43,530 nt of DNA, from NCBI GenBank assembly GCA_028751095.1, contig JAQZCZ010000006.1, positions 1 through 43,530 on the forward strand. Reading direction: 5' to 3'. The first letter of the stretch is position 1. Each line of letters begins with the position of its first letter. A program made the translations under genes and the position numbers. This DNA comes from Euryarchaeota archaeon Ods01 (lineage in GTDB: Archaea > Halobacteriota > Halobacteria > Halobacteriales > Halorutilaceae). The notes beneath the pieces are model-generated. The model saw only the letters and a list, made by a program, of their open reading frames with translations, ran no database searches and was not told the DNA's origin. Below are positions 14,910 to 24,320 of the stretch, in pieces.

Positions 14910-16811
14910 ATGCGCATAGGCGTCGACGTAGGCGGGACATTCACCGACGTTACCTTGTCGACGGAAGACGGTGTGACGACGGCAAAGACGCCGACGACCG
15001 AGGACCAGAGCATCGGGGTGGTACGTGGCGTCGAAAAGGTCTGTGAGTCCGTCGGGGTCGAACCCGATGATATCGACGACCTTGTCCACGCAACGACCGT
15101 CGGGGTCAACGCGGTACTCGAACGCGACGGCGCACGTACAGCGCTTGTCACGACCGAAGGGTTCGAGGACGTTCTCGAAATCGGTAGGCAGACGCGCGAC
15201 GAACTCTACGACCTTTCTGCGGAACGTACTTCTCCACTCGTACCGAGAGAGAGACGTTTCGGTGTCGACGAACGCGTGACTGTTGACGGAGAGCGACGCG
15301 AGGTCGACGAGGAGGAGTTACGTAGCCTGCCGCTCGACGGGGTCGAAGCCGTCGCCGTCTGTTTCCTGCATTCGTACGCACACTCCGAGAACGAGCGCGA
15401 GGCGGCGCGTATTCTGAACGACGAGTTCGACGTTCACGTCTCGGCTTCGTCAGAGGTACTCGCCGAGTTTAGGGAGTACGAACGGGGTTCGACGACAGTA
15501 GTAGACGCCTACGTGACGCCGCCCGTCGAGTCGTACCTGAACCGTCTCGTCAAGCGCCTCGATGAAATCGGAGCGCCCGAGCCGAGGGTCATGTCGTCGA
15601 ACGGAGGCGTGGCACGTCCCGAGCGCGTCGCCGAGAGCGCGGTTCGAACGGTAATGTCAGGTCCGGCGGCGGGGGTCGTCGGGGCGTCGGAGTACGGCGA
15701 CCGAGTCGTCAGCTTCGACATGGGAGGTACGTCAACCGACGTAGGTATAGTACGTGACGGCGTCGAGAGGACGACCGAGACGCGTGTCGAAGGGGCGCAT
15801 GTCGGTGTTCCTTCAGTAGACGTTACGACCGTCGGTGCGGGGGGCGGAAGCGTCGCACGCGTGGACGAAGGGGGCGCGTTACGCGTCGGTCCCGAGTCGT
15901 CAGGGGCGGACCCCGGACCCGCCTGTTACGGACTCGGCGGCGAACGTCCGACAGTAACCGACGCCGACGTTGCGCTGGGGTACGTGAGGGACGGCAAAGA
16001 GCTAGGAGAGGAGGTCGTCATAGACGACGACGCGGCACGTGAAGCTCTCGGCTCACTAGGATTCGACGACACAACAGAGGCGGCTCTGGGAGTCCGGCGT
16101 GTCGCGGGAGAGAAGACGGCTCGCGCCGTCCGGTCGGTTACAGTCGAACGCGGATACGACCCGAGCGGATTCACGATGGTTGCCTTCGGGGGCGCGGGAC
16201 CGGCACACGCCGTAGATGTCGCCTCGTCGCTCGGTATCGAGCGTGTCGTAGTCCCGCGCGCCGCCGGAGTCCTTTCAGCCTACGGGCTTCTCTGCGCCGA
16301 CGAGAAGGCTGAGGCTTCGAGGACGGTAACCGAAGGGTACGACGCCGAGGCGGTGCTGGGCGAGCTTGAAGAGGAGGCGCGTGACGAACTCGGTAAGGAC
16401 GCTCCGACACGCCGTTACGCAGACGTGCGTTACGTCGGTCAGGGAACCGAACTCACCGTTCCCGTCGGTCGTCCCTTCGACGAGGAGGACGCTAAGGCGG
16501 CTTTCGAAAACGAACACGCGACGCGGTACGGGTATACGATGGACGAGGACGTGCGTGTCGTGTCGTTCCGCGCCGAGGCGGTAGTCGAGAACGACTCGCC
16601 CGAGGTGGGCGGGACGACGGAACCGTCGGTAGAGTGGCGCGAGACCGTCTTTGGCGGCGGCACGGAGGAGACAGCCTTCTACGACGGGGTTCCGGAAGGA
16701 AAGGTCGAAACGCCCGCCGTAGTCGAGTACGGAGAGACGACAGCGGTCGTCCCTTCGGGGTGGAAGGCGAGAGGCGACGGAGGCGACCTGTATATGGAGG
16801 ACGACGGATGA
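14910..16811 (+). CDS. hyuA: Hydantoinase/oxoprolinase A subunit (HyuA)
   Basis: This 633-residue protein starts at the ATG at 14910 (MRIGVDVGGTFTDVTLSTED), the standard N-terminus of HyuA; the ORF track begins 48 codons too early. It contains VHATTVGVNAVLERDGA, SNGGVARPE, VMSGPAAGVVGA, VVSFDMGGTSTDVGIV and FGGAGPAHAVDVASSLGI, the ATP-binding ASKHA signatures. With subunit B it hydrolyses cyclic amides such as N-methylhydantoin or 5-oxoproline at the expense of ATP. The substrate is open, since acetophenone- and acetone-carboxylase subunits are related. The stop overlaps the hyuB start (ATGA). A TATA-like box GGCTTACTTC lies about 25-34 bases upstream. Confidence 0.88.
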   Translation: MRIGVDVGGTFTDVTLSTEDGVTTAKTPTTEDQSIGVVRGVEKVCESVGVEPDDIDDLVHATTVGVNAVLERDGARTALVTTEGFEDVLEIGRQTRDELYDLSAERTSPLVPRERRFGVDERVTVDGERREVDEEELRSLPLDGVEAVAVCFLHSYAHSENEREAARILNDEFDVHVSASSEVLAEFREYERGSTTVVDAYVTPPVESYLNRLVKRLDEIGAPEPRVMSSNGGVARPERVAESAVRTVMSGPAAGVVGASEYGDRVVSFDMGGTSTDVGIVRDGVERTTETRVEGAHVGVPSVDVTTVGAGGGSVARVDEGGALRVGPESSGADPGPACYGLGGERPTVTDADVALGYVRDGKELGEEVVIDDDAAREALGSLGFDDTTEAALGVRRVAGEKTARAVRSVTVERGYDPSGFTMVAFGGAGPAHAVDVASSLGIERVVVPRAAGVLSAYGLLCADEKAEASRTVTEGYDAEAVLGELEEEARDELGKDAPTRRYADVRYVGQGTELTVPVGRPFDEEDAKAAFENEHATRYGYTMDEDVRVVSFRAEAVVENDSPEVGGTTEPSVEWRETVFGGGTEETAFYDGVPEGKVETPAVVEYGETTAVVPSGWKARGDGGDLYMEDDG

Positions 16812-18316
16812 ATCCGGTCGAACTCGAAGTGGCGCGGAACCGTCTCGAAGGTATCGCCGAGGAGGTTGGCGACGTTCTCGTCTCGACGGCGTACTCGCCC
16901 AACATCAAAGAGCGCCGCGACTGCTCAGCCGCCCTGTTCGATGCCGAGGCGCAGTGTTTCGCACAGGCGGCGCATATACCCGTGCATCTCGGTGCTATGC
17001 CGGCGTCGGTTGAACGTGCGGCGCATCTCAAGCCCGAGGAGGGCGACGTAGTCGGAGTAAACGACCCGTTCGCCGGCGGAACACATCTACCCGACGTGAC
17101 GCTAGTCTCGCCCGTATTCGTCGAAGGCGAACACGTCGGATACGTTGCGACGCGTGCCCACCATGCCGACGTAGGCGGAACCGTCCCCGGGAGTATGCCC
17201 GCGGACTCAACGAGCATACACGACGAGGGGTTACGGGTTCCGCCGGTCCGTCTCGTCGAAGGCGGAGAGTCAAACGAGGCGTTTCTGGAGACTTTCCTCG
17301 CTAACGTTCGTGGTCCGGACGAAAGGCGTGCCGACCTTCGGGCGCAGGTTTCGGCGAACGAACGCGGCGTTGAACGCCTCTCCGAGTACGTAGAGAAGAA
17401 CGGTACGCAGGCGTTCGACGCCCTAATCGAGTACGCCGAGAAGAGGGCACGCGACGAACTCAGTGGGCTTGCCGACGGCGCGGGAGAAGCGACCGAGAGA
17501 ATGGACGGCGGTCCGCGTATAGAGGCAACGGTCGAGGTAGACGGCGACGAACTAGAGGTCGACTTTTCGGGTACGAGCGAGACACACGACGGCAACCTGA
17601 ACGCGCCCCGCGCGGTCGCAGAGAGCGCAGTTGCCTTCGTCGTCCGTTGTGTTACCAGCGACGACGTACCGGCGAACTCGGGGTCGGTCGCGCCCGTAGA
17701 AGTACGGATTCCGGAAGGTTCGTTACTCGACCCCGAACCTCCTGCGGCGGTAGCAGGCGGTAACGTCGAGACGAGTCAGCGCGTCGTTGACGCCGTCGTC
17801 GAGGCTCTCCGCGAGGCGACCAACGCGCCGTTACCCTCTCAGGGACAGGGAACGATGAACAGCGTGACGGTAGGAAACGACGGCTTCTCGCACTACGAGA
17901 CGGTCGGGGGCGGGGCGGGAGCGACGCCCGAACGCGACGGAACCGACGGCGTCCACGTCGGTATGACCAACACGCTTAACACGCCCGTCGAGGCGCTCGA
18001 ACGCGAGTATCCGTTACGCGTCGAAAAGTACGCGGTGCGCGACGGGAGCGGCGGAGGCGGAGCACAGGTGGGCGGCGACGGTATCGTCCGCCGGTTCATA
18101 GTTCTCGAAGACGCCTCTGTCTCGTTCCTGACCGATAGACGCGAAGGCGCACCGAAGGGCGCAGAGGGCGGTGGTAACGGCGATACGGGCGTCAACCTCG
18201 TCGACGGCGAGGAGGTCGGGGCGCGTGCGGTCGTTGAGGTTGAAGAAGGAACGAGCGTCGAGGTGAGGACGCCAGGGGGCGGCGGCTACGGCGGCGGAGA
18301 AGACGCAAACGATTAA
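16808..18316 (+). CDS. hyuB: Hydantoinase/oxoprolinase B subunit (HyuB)
   Basis: This 502-residue protein starts at an ATG overlapping the hyuA stop by four bases. Family motifs are clear: NPVELEVARNRLEGIAEEVGDVL, YSPNIKERRDCSAALFDAE, HIPVHLGAMPASV, NDPFAGGTHLPDVTLVSPVF, HHADVGGTVPGSMPADS, DFSGTS, and near the end RDGSGGGGAQVGGDGIVR and TPGGGGYG. It is the catalytic or acyl-handling partner of HyuA. The gene is full length. The next gene (ubiA-like) follows after 23 bases with no obvious promoter and may be on the same message. Confidence 0.88.
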   Translation: MNPVELEVARNRLEGIAEEVGDVLVSTAYSPNIKERRDCSAALFDAEAQCFAQAAHIPVHLGAMPASVERAAHLKPEEGDVVGVNDPFAGGTHLPDVTLVSPVFVEGEHVGYVATRAHHADVGGTVPGSMPADSTSIHDEGLRVPPVRLVEGGESNEAFLETFLANVRGPDERRADLRAQVSANERGVERLSEYVEKNGTQAFDALIEYAEKRARDELSGLADGAGEATERMDGGPRIEATVEVDGDELEVDFSGTSETHDGNLNAPRAVAESAVAFVVRCVTSDDVPANSGSVAPVEVRIPEGSLLDPEPPAAVAGGNVETSQRVVDAVVEALREATNAPLPSQGQGTMNSVTVGNDGFSHYETVGGGAGATPERDGTDGVHVGMTNTLNTPVEALEREYPLRVEKYAVRDGSGGGGAQVGGDGIVRRFIVLEDASVSFLTDRREGAPKGAEGGGNGDTGVNLVDGEEVGARAVVEVEEGTSVEVRTPGGGGYGGGEDAND

Positions 18317-18339
18317 CGCGGCGCGCCTCAACCCCAAAC

Positions 18340-19254
18340 GTGAAACTTGCGGAAAAGGCGCGGACGGTAGCGGAGTTCACACGTATCGAGCATACGCTGT
18401 TCGCCCTTCCGTTCGCCTTCATGGGTGCGCTTCTCGCCGACGGCGGCGTTCCGGACGTGTGGCTTCTTTTCTGGATATTCGCCGGTCTGATAGGCGGCAG
18501 AAGCGCGTCGCTGATGATAAACGACATCGTGGACGAGCCGATTGACGCCGCCAATCCGCGTACCGAAGACCGTCCGCTACCGTCAGGCAGACTGTCGCGC
18601 GCCGAGGCGTACGTCCTCGTGGCGGTCGCGTCGGCGGTCCTGTTCTACAGCGCCTACCGTATCAACACGACGGCGTTCGTCCTTTCGCCGGTGATACTCG
18701 TCCACGCCTACATCTACCCGTACACCAAACGTTACACGACTGCGGCGCACTTCGTCCTCGGTCTGAACGGTTCGTACGCGCCTATCGGGGGATGGATAGC
18801 TGTCCGTGGCGCGGACACGGCGACGGTCATTGGCGGTCTGAGCGAGGTCGTCGGCTACCTCGGAACGCTGGAGTACTACCCGTCGCTCCTCCTTGGCGCG
18901 GCTCTCGTCTTCTGGTACGCCGGCTTCGACATCATCTACGCCTTCCAGGACGCCGACTTCGACCGCGAGCAGGGTCTCCGCTCAGTCCCCGCCGTCTACG
19001 GACGCGCGACTGCGCGACGCGTCAGCGCGGCGTGCCACGGCGTCATGGTCGTCTTCCTCGTCGCTCTCGTCGGCTGGACAGCAACCACCGGCTTCAACGC
19101 CACCGTCTTCGGTGCGGGCGTCGGTGTCGCGGCGGCGCTACTCGTCTACGAGCATATCGTCGCCGAACACGACATCGGTAAGGCGTTCTTCACGGTCAAC
19201 GCCGTGGTGAGCGGCGCGCTGTTCTTCTCCCTCGTAGCCGCCGTCTTACTCTGA
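18340..19254 (+). CDS. ubiA: UbiA-family prenyltransferase
   Basis: This 304-residue integral membrane protein has eight to nine hydrophobic helices. It carries both Asp-rich motifs of the UbiA superfamily: NDIVDEPIDAANPRTEDRPLPSG near residue 60 and AFQDADFDREQGLRSVP near 204, which bind magnesium and the prenyl diphosphate. These enzymes attach an isoprenoid chain to an aromatic or other acceptor. Sequence around the first motif resembles the menaquinone branch (4-hydroxybenzoate polyprenyltransferase type, as in the futalosine route), but the acceptor is not certain. The start is a GTG 23 bases after hyuB. The 3' end overlaps the convergent ABC ATPase gene by nine bases. Confidence 0.87.
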   Translation: MKLAEKARTVAEFTRIEHTLFALPFAFMGALLADGGVPDVWLLFWIFAGLIGGRSASLMINDIVDEPIDAANPRTEDRPLPSGRLSRAEAYVLVAVASAVLFYSAYRINTTAFVLSPVILVHAYIYPYTKRYTTAAHFVLGLNGSYAPIGGWIAVRGADTATVIGGLSEVVGYLGTLEYYPSLLLGAALVFWYAGFDIIYAFQDADFDREQGLRSVPAVYGRATARRVSAACHGVMVVFLVALVGWTATTGFNATVFGAGVGVAAALLVYEHIVAEHDIGKAFFTVNAVVSGALFFSLVAAVLL

Positions 19255-19893
19255 CTCGGCGCGTTCAACGGCGCGGAGGTAGGCATCGTGCGGCGAAACG
19301 TCGAGTTCGTCCGTCAGGGAGTCGAGTAGAACGTCGCCGTCGTAGAGAACTGTCAGACGGTCGACGGGATTGAACTCTTCGAGACTGTGTGTCGAGACGA
19401 GGGCGGCGTTTCCCTCGTCCGCGTAACCACCGACGAGTTCAACGAGACGGCGTTTCGAAACGTCGTCGAGGTCGGCGAGAGGTTCATCCATCAGGAGAAG
19501 ACCGGGTTCGTCGGCGAGGGCGAGCGCCGTGTCGAGCTTCTTACGGAATCCGCCCGAGAGCGCCGCCGCCCGTCTGTCGAGAACACGGTCGAGACGTAGC
19601 TCTTCGACGACTTCGAGGTCGTCGGCTCCGAAGACCGACAGGTTCTCGGCGACCGTCAGGTCGTCGAGGAGACGTGGCTCCTGAAACGCGCATCCGACCT
19701 CGGCGTTCCTTTCGACCGTCCCGGAGTCCGGAGCGACACGTCCAAGGGCGATATCGAGGAGCGTCGTCTTTCCGCTCCCGTTCGGTCCGGCAAGAGCGTG
19801 AACCTCCCCTTCGCGTACCGACAGGTCGACTGAGTCAAGCGCAACGGTGTCTCCGTACAGCTTGGTGACATCCCGCATCCGGAGGAGGGTCAT
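19246..19893 (-). CDS. ABC transporter ATP-binding protein
   Basis: This 215-residue ATPase has Walker A GPNGSGKTTLLD (residues about 36-47), a Q-loop in CAFQEPRLLDDLTV, signature LSGGFRKKLD, Walker B LLLMDEPLADLDD and the switch His in VSTHSLEEF. Its start overlaps the end of the permease gene by four bases, so the two form one ABC-2-type exporter. The lipoprotein just upstream may be a third component. Its 3' end overlaps ubiA by nine bases. The transported substrate cannot be told. Confidence 0.93.
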   Translation of the reverse strand: MTLLRMRDVTKLYGDTVALDSVDLSVREGEVHALAGPNGSGKTTLLDIALGRVAPDSGTVERNAEVGCAFQEPRLLDDLTVAENLSVFGADDLEVVEELRLDRVLDRRAAALSGGFRKKLDTALALADEPGLLLMDEPLADLDDVSKRRLVELVGGYADEGNAALVSTHSLEEFNPVDRLTVLYDGDVLLDSLTDELDVSPHDAYLRAVERAESE

Positions 19894-20939
19894 GGCTCGT
19901 ACCTCCTCGCCGCGGCTACTAGGGCGACGAAGGTAAGGGTGGTGAAAGCCAAGATGGCGACGAAGACATCAGCGAACAGCGTCGCAGGCACATCCTTCGT
20001 CGCATGGCTCCTGACGGCAAGGGCTGAGTAATGCGTGGGAAGAAGGCGTGCGAAGTCACGTCGGAGCGACGAAAAGAATCCCACGGGATAAACGAGGTTA
20101 GAGAGAACTACGGCACCGAAGAGGAGGGAGACGTTGACAAAACGTCCGAGTGCGCCGAAGTCGGTGGCGAGCGTGACCGCGGACGAGAGGAAGGACAGGT
20201 AGACGAAGGTGACGACGAGGAAAGCGACGGCAGGTAGAGAGACGAAGACAGCGTCGTATCCAAGATAGACTGCGGCGAGATGGAAGACTGCGACAGGGAC
20301 GACGAGAAGGACGGAGTAGAAGGCAACCTTGGCGACGACGACGGAGACGAGAGAGGTTTCGAGGCGTAGACGTTCGACCGCGCCGCGTTCACGCCGAAGC
20401 TCGTGAGGGACGTACGTCAAGCCGAGGACGAGAACGAGGGAAACGAGTAGGACGGGTAGGAGGTACTCCGAAAGCTCGGTTTCGTCTCCGACGACGTTCC
20501 TTTCCACAGAGGCGTCGGTGCCGAGTCCCCTCAAGCCGCTGTCGAGTACGGAGACGATTATCCGTGACGGCTCGTCGAACGGAACGACGGAGCCGTGTAC
20601 GTGGACGACGAAGGTTCCGCCGGCGTCGTCGGCGAACTCGGGCGGAACTTCGACGGCAGCGTAGAACCTCTCGCGTTCAAGCGCCCTGTCGAGGTCGCCG
20701 TCGTAGGTCGAGGGTTCGGAGAACGCCGAAAGGACGCCCTCAACGGCTTCGAGTTCGTCGTCGGTCACGGTGTCATCGGAAGGGACGACCGCGATAGGCG
20801 AGTCTCGGGGGAGAACGTCCTCGAAGACGAGAGCCGCACCCGCGAAGACGGCAGGGAGGAGAACAAGCAGAATCAGAACGGTAGGGAGGCGGTTCTTGGC
20901 GGAGAACGCCTCCTTCTTCAGAAGTGCTGTCTTCTTCAC
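19890..20939 (-). CDS. ABC-2 type transporter permease
   Basis: This 349-residue membrane protein begins with a short cytoplasmic KKEAFSAKNR, one transmembrane helix (LPTVLILLVLLPAVFAGAALVF), then an extracytoplasmic domain of about 120 residues (PIAVVPSDDTVTDDELEAVEG), followed by five more helices from about residue 165 (YLLPVLLVSLVLVLGLTYVP onward). This one-plus-five layout with a large first loop is typical of ABC-2 exporters. The ATPase gene overlaps its end and the acidic lipoprotein gene lies 24 bases upstream on the same strand. The substrate is unknown; lipids, polysaccharides and drugs are all precedented. Confidence 0.87.
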   Translation of the reverse strand: MKKTALLKKEAFSAKNRLPTVLILLVLLPAVFAGAALVFEDVLPRDSPIAVVPSDDTVTDDELEAVEGVLSAFSEPSTYDGDLDRALERERFYAAVEVPPEFADDAGGTFVVHVHGSVVPFDEPSRIIVSVLDSGLRGLGTDASVERNVVGDETELSEYLLPVLLVSLVLVLGLTYVPHELRRERGAVERLRLETSLVSVVVAKVAFYSVLLVVPVAVFHLAAVYLGYDAVFVSLPAVAFLVVTFVYLSFLSSAVTLATDFGALGRFVNVSLLFGAVVLSNLVYPVGFFSSLRRDFARLLPTHYSALAVRSHATKDVPATLFADVFVAILAFTTLTFVALVAAARRYEP

Positions 20940-20963
20940 TGTGCTACCTTCGGAGCGGGGCGG

Positions 20964-22184
20964 TTAGCCGCCGAACTCTTCCTCGAAGGCTTCCTCGAAC
21001 TCGTCTTCACCGAAGCCGTCTTCGAGTTCATCTTCGAACTCTTCCTCAAGCTCCTCTTCGAACTCCTCAGCGTCGTCGGCAAAGTCGTCGTCCAGCTCCT
21101 CGCCGAAGTCGTCTTCGGCGCCTTCATCGAACTCGCCAGGTGGCTGAGCGGGACCGGGTCCGGCAGGTTCGAGGTCGTCGAGTTCCTCCATCGTCTCGAT
21201 AATGTCGTCAACCGTGGTTTCGTACGAGACCACGACGGTCGAGTCCTCGCGTTCGATATCTATCTCGTCGAGGAAGTCGTCGAGAGCTTCGACCTCACCC
21301 GTCAGGGTTCCGGCGAAGAACAGGATGCCGTCTATAGCGCTCTCGATGTCCTCGGCGTCTTCCTCGGTAGCAGTCCGGAGATTGAAGCTCGTTCCAAGCG
21401 TGTCGTCGTCGGTGTAGTACGAGCCGGAGACGACATCTATCTCGTCAAAGGCTCCGAGGTCAAGGTCAGGTGCCGTAGGGTCGTCAGCCAGCTCGTCACC
21501 CAAGTCGTAGTCGGGTGTCGACATGGCGAATCTGACGTGGTCTCCTTCGAGACGGTCGAGTTCGTCGCGGAGTTCTCCGGAGAGGGCTTCGGAGTCTCCG
21601 ACGGCGACATCGACCGTGTCACGGACGGCTTCCTCCTCTCCTACGCTGAAGGTGCCCTGAGCGAGTCCGGCAAGGTAGTACGTGTCTTCGAGTTCGTCGT
21701 CAGGCTCGACCTCGTAGAACGGACGGTCGTTGTACTCGTCGGCTTCGACGGTTGCGTTCCGTTCTATCGCGTCGAGGAGTTCGTCTTCGTCCCAGTCAGC
21801 GCTGACTACCGCGGCGGCGTACTCGTCGTCTTCCGCCTCAATCGGGTCGTCGGGGACCTCGGAGAAGAAGACGAACTCGTGTAGGTCACGCGGCTCAAGG
21901 TCGATACCTTCCTCGTCGAGTTCCTCAGCTATCTCGTCCCATACCTCGTCGTAGCTCTCGGGTCCGTCGTAGTCTTCACCTTCTTCCTCCATCTCCATAT
22001 CTATCATCGCGTTAGCCAGCTGTTCAGTGGTATCGTCTTCGAGAACATCCATGTCGACGTGTACGACTGCGTCGGCTTGTTCGGGGACGTACTCCTCAAC
22101 GTCTTCGGCGTCGTCAAGGGCGTCTATACATCCCGAAAGGACAACGAGCGCAAGAACGCCCGCTACCAGCAGTTTCCGGTTCAT
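20964..22184 (-). CDS. Acidic membrane lipoprotein upstream of an ABC exporter
   Basis: This 406-residue protein begins NRKLLVAGVLALVVLSGCID, a Sec-type signal with lipobox LSGC and Cys19 as lipid anchor. The mature domain (EYVPEQADAVVHVDMDVLED, then DLHEFVFFSEVPDD and EYAAAVVSADWDEDELLDAIE) recalls DUF3352-like lipoproteins that sense or carry envelope components, but the match is by eye and weak. The C-terminal 70 residues are low-complexity Glu/Asp/Phe repeats (EFEEELEEEFEDELED). It lies 24 bases upstream of the exporter permease, so a joint role is plausible. Confidence 0.75.
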   Translation of the reverse strand: MNRKLLVAGVLALVVLSGCIDALDDAEDVEEYVPEQADAVVHVDMDVLEDDTTEQLANAMIDMEMEEEGEDYDGPESYDEVWDEIAEELDEEGIDLEPRDLHEFVFFSEVPDDPIEAEDDEYAAAVVSADWDEDELLDAIERNATVEADEYNDRPFYEVEPDDELEDTYYLAGLAQGTFSVGEEEAVRDTVDVAVGDSEALSGELRDELDRLEGDHVRFAMSTPDYDLGDELADDPTAPDLDLGAFDEIDVVSGSYYTDDDTLGTSFNLRTATEEDAEDIESAIDGILFFAGTLTGEVEALDDFLDEIDIEREDSTVVVSYETTVDDIIETMEELDDLEPAGPGPAQPPGEFDEGAEDDFGEELDDDFADDAEEFEEELEEEFEDELEDGFGEDEFEEAFEEEFGG

Positions 22185-22223
22185 TCTGTTTTTGTCAGGT
22201 CGAGAGGGAACAAAAGAATTTCG

Positions 22224-23465
22224 TTACGTGCCGTGTTGCCACGAAGACATATATTCGTGCTGTTCGTCGCTGAGGTCGTCGGTCTCTATACCGAGGGCAT
22301 CGAGCTTTATTTCGGCGACGCGGCGGTCGACGTCGTCGGGGACATCGTGGACGCCGGCGTCATAGCCGTCTTCGAGGACGCGTTCGACGGCGAGAGCCTG
22401 TACGCCGAAAGACTGGTCCATGACCTCGACCGGATGTCCGAGAGAGACGGGGGTAGCGAGGTTGACGAGGCGTCCTTCGGCGAGGACGTTCAGGCGGCGT
22501 CCGTCGGGGGTCTCGTACTCACGGACGCCGTCGCGTACTTCACGCGTCTCAACGGCGTACTCGTTGAGGGCGTCGAGGTCTATCTCTACGTCAAAATGCC
22601 CCGCGTTGGCGAGTACGACGCCGTCCTTCATACGCTCGAAGTCGTCGCGGGTCACTACGTCGCGGTTCCCTGTCGTGGTTACGACGACATCGGCGCGCTC
22701 CGCCGCGTCGTTCATCGGCATAACGTCGTAGCCCTCCATATGCGCCTCAAGGGCGAGACGTGGGTCGACCTCGGTCACGATTACGTTAGCGCCTAGACCG
22801 TCCGCCTTCTTGGCGACGCCGCGTCCGCAGTAGCCGTATCCCCCGACAACGACCGTCTTTCCGGCGAAAAGGAGGTTCGTGGTCATCGCTATGCTCGAAA
22901 GCGACGACTCGCCGGTTCCGTGAACGTTGTCGAACTGGCGTTTCATCGGCGTGTCGTTGACGGCGAAGACGGGGTAGCGCAGGGCGTCGTCGTCGTCCAT
23001 AGCGCGGAGACGGTGTACGCCCGTCGTTGTCTCCTCACAGCCTCCCGCGATACCGTCGAGGAGTTCGGGGTACTCTTCGTGTATACGGAAGATTAGGTCG
23101 CCCCCGTCGTCTACGGTAACGTCGGGTTCGTGGTCGATGACCGCGTCGAGTGCCTCGTAGTACTCGTCCTTGTCGACGCCGTGTTCGGCGTAACTGTGTA
23201 CGCCGTCGGTCGCGTCAAGAGCCGCCGAAACGTCGTCGTGGGTCGAAAGCGGGTTACATCCCGTGATAGCGACCTCGGCTCCGCCTTCGGCGAGGAGTTC
23301 GGCGAGTACGGCGGTCTTCGCCTCGACATGCATCGCCATTCCGACGACGACGCCGTCAAGCGGCTTCTCGTCGAGGTATCTCTCGCGGAGGTCCGCTAGA
23401 ATCGGCATATGTTCGCGCGCCCAGTCAATCTTACGTCTCCCTTCGTCAACGTCGGCTTGGGTCAT
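22224..23465 (-). CDS. ahcY: Adenosylhomocysteinase
   Basis: This 413-residue NAD-dependent enzyme cleaves S-adenosylhomocysteine to adenosine and homocysteine, relieving product inhibition of methyltransferases such as the Trm5 encoded nearby. Hallmarks: [19 protein letters not shown]-type active-site stretch, the dinucleotide-binding [17 protein letters not shown] and [17 protein letters not shown]. The C-terminal [17 protein letters not shown] and [16 protein letters not shown] are intact. Length is normal for archaea. It follows truB by 36 bases and precedes the lipoprotein by 39 bases on the same strand. Confidence 0.96.
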   Translation of the reverse strand: MTQADVDEGRRKIDWAREHMPILADLRERYLDEKPLDGVVVGMAMHVEAKTAVLAELLAEGGAEVAITGCNPLSTHDDVSAALDATDGVHSYAEHGVDKDEYYEALDAVIDHEPDVTVDDGGDLIFRIHEEYPELLDGIAGGCEETTTGVHRLRAMDDDDALRYPVFAVNDTPMKRQFDNVHGTGESSLSSIAMTTNLLFAGKTVVVGGYGYCGRGVAKKADGLGANVIVTEVDPRLALEAHMEGYDVMPMNDAAERADVVVTTTGNRDVVTRDDFERMKDGVVLANAGHFDVEIDLDALNEYAVETREVRDGVREYETPDGRRLNVLAEGRLVNLATPVSLGHPVEVMDQSFGVQALAVERVLEDGYDAGVHDVPDDVDRRVAEIKLDALGIETDDLSDEQHEYMSSWQHGT

Positions 23466-23501
23466 GTCTGAGAATGGCGTGAACGCGTGTTAAGAATTCC
23501 G

Positions 23502-24320
23502 CTACCCGCGGACGACGGTGTCAGGAGATACGACGGGTTCGGCGTCCTTGCCGCGGAAGGTCCCGACGGCAACGGCTTCGCCGTCCGCCACGACGACGCA
23601 CCGTTCATCCTCGACGGCGTCACCTACGGAGACGACACCCGGCGGATACAGCGGCGCGCCGTTGGTCAAGGATTCGACGGCGTTCGTTTCGGCGCGGACG
23701 ACAGGGAGACGTTCGGCGAGGAGGTCAACGAGCGGCGTGACGAGAGCGTCGAAACGTTCGGGTTCATCGTCTCTCACGGCGACCGCATCGGCGAGGTCTT
23801 GGAGGTAGCAGGCGTCCTCAACCGCGAAGCCGCCGCTCCACGTCCGTCTTAGCTCCGCCATATGTCCGCCGACGCCGAGGGCGAGTCCGAGGTCGTGACA
23901 GAGCTTTCTGACGTACGTCCCCGCGCCGCATTCGACGCGCCCGAGGTAGCGGTTTTCGTCGCGTTCGAGGAGTTCGAGTCTCTCGATTTCGCGCTCGCGT
24001 AACTGACGTTTCGCCGAACCCTGTACGGGCGGGCGCTGGTAGACACGTCCCTCGAACTCGTCGAAGAGGTCGGCGACCGACCGCGTCGGTTCGCCGTGAA
24101 GTTCAAGGACGAAGACGTACCCCTTCGTTTCGTCTGCAAAAAGTCCGGAGACGCGCGCCGCCGGACCGAAGAGAACGGGGAGGCATCCGGTGACGCGCGG
24201 GTCGAGCGTGCCGGTATGCGCCGCCTTGTCAACGTCGAGTATCCGCGCCACCCAGTCAGCGACCTCGTGGCTCGTCGGTCCGGCGGGCTTGTCGATAACG
24301 ACGACGCCTTTGTCGTGCAT
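23502..24320 (-). CDS. truB: tRNA/rRNA pseudouridine synthase, TruB/Cbf5 family
   Basis: This 272-residue protein is the archaeal Cbf5-type pseudouridine synthase, the catalytic subunit of H/ACA guide RNPs that can also modify U55 of tRNA alone. Motif I KPAGPTSHEV and the catalytic Asp in HTGTLDPRVTGCLPV are intact, as are KGYVFVLELHG, GTYVRKLCHDLG and GGHMAELRR. Residues about 205-255 form a PUA domain that binds RNA. The ATG overlaps the cmk stop by one base (TGATG); the ORF track extends 18 codons into cmk. The pairing of cmk with truB is common in haloarchaea. Confidence 0.93.
   Translation of the reverse strand: MHDKGVVVIDKPAGPTSHEVADWVARILDVDKAAHTGTLDPRVTGCLPVLFGPAARVSGLFADETKGYVFVLELHGEPTRSVADLFDEFEGRVYQRPPVQGSAKRQLREREIERLELLERDENRYLGRVECGAGTYVRKLCHDLGLALGVGGHMAELRRTWSGGFAVEDACYLQDLADAVAVRDDEPERFDALVTPLVDLLAERLPVVRAETNAVESLTNGAPLYPPGVVSVGDAVEDERCVVVADGEAVAVGTFRGKDAEPVVSPDTVVRG

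Noticed and set aside
16492-17595. 367-residue minus-strand ORF, rich in Ser/Arg
   Set aside because: It is antisense to hyuA and hyuB, which have full family motifs, and has the Ser/Arg/Pro bias of a shadow frame.
20595-21884. 429-residue plus-strand ORF
   Set aside because: It lies over the permease and lipoprotein genes on the other strand. Its runs of Val, Phe and Glu are reverse-strand shadows of acidic codons.
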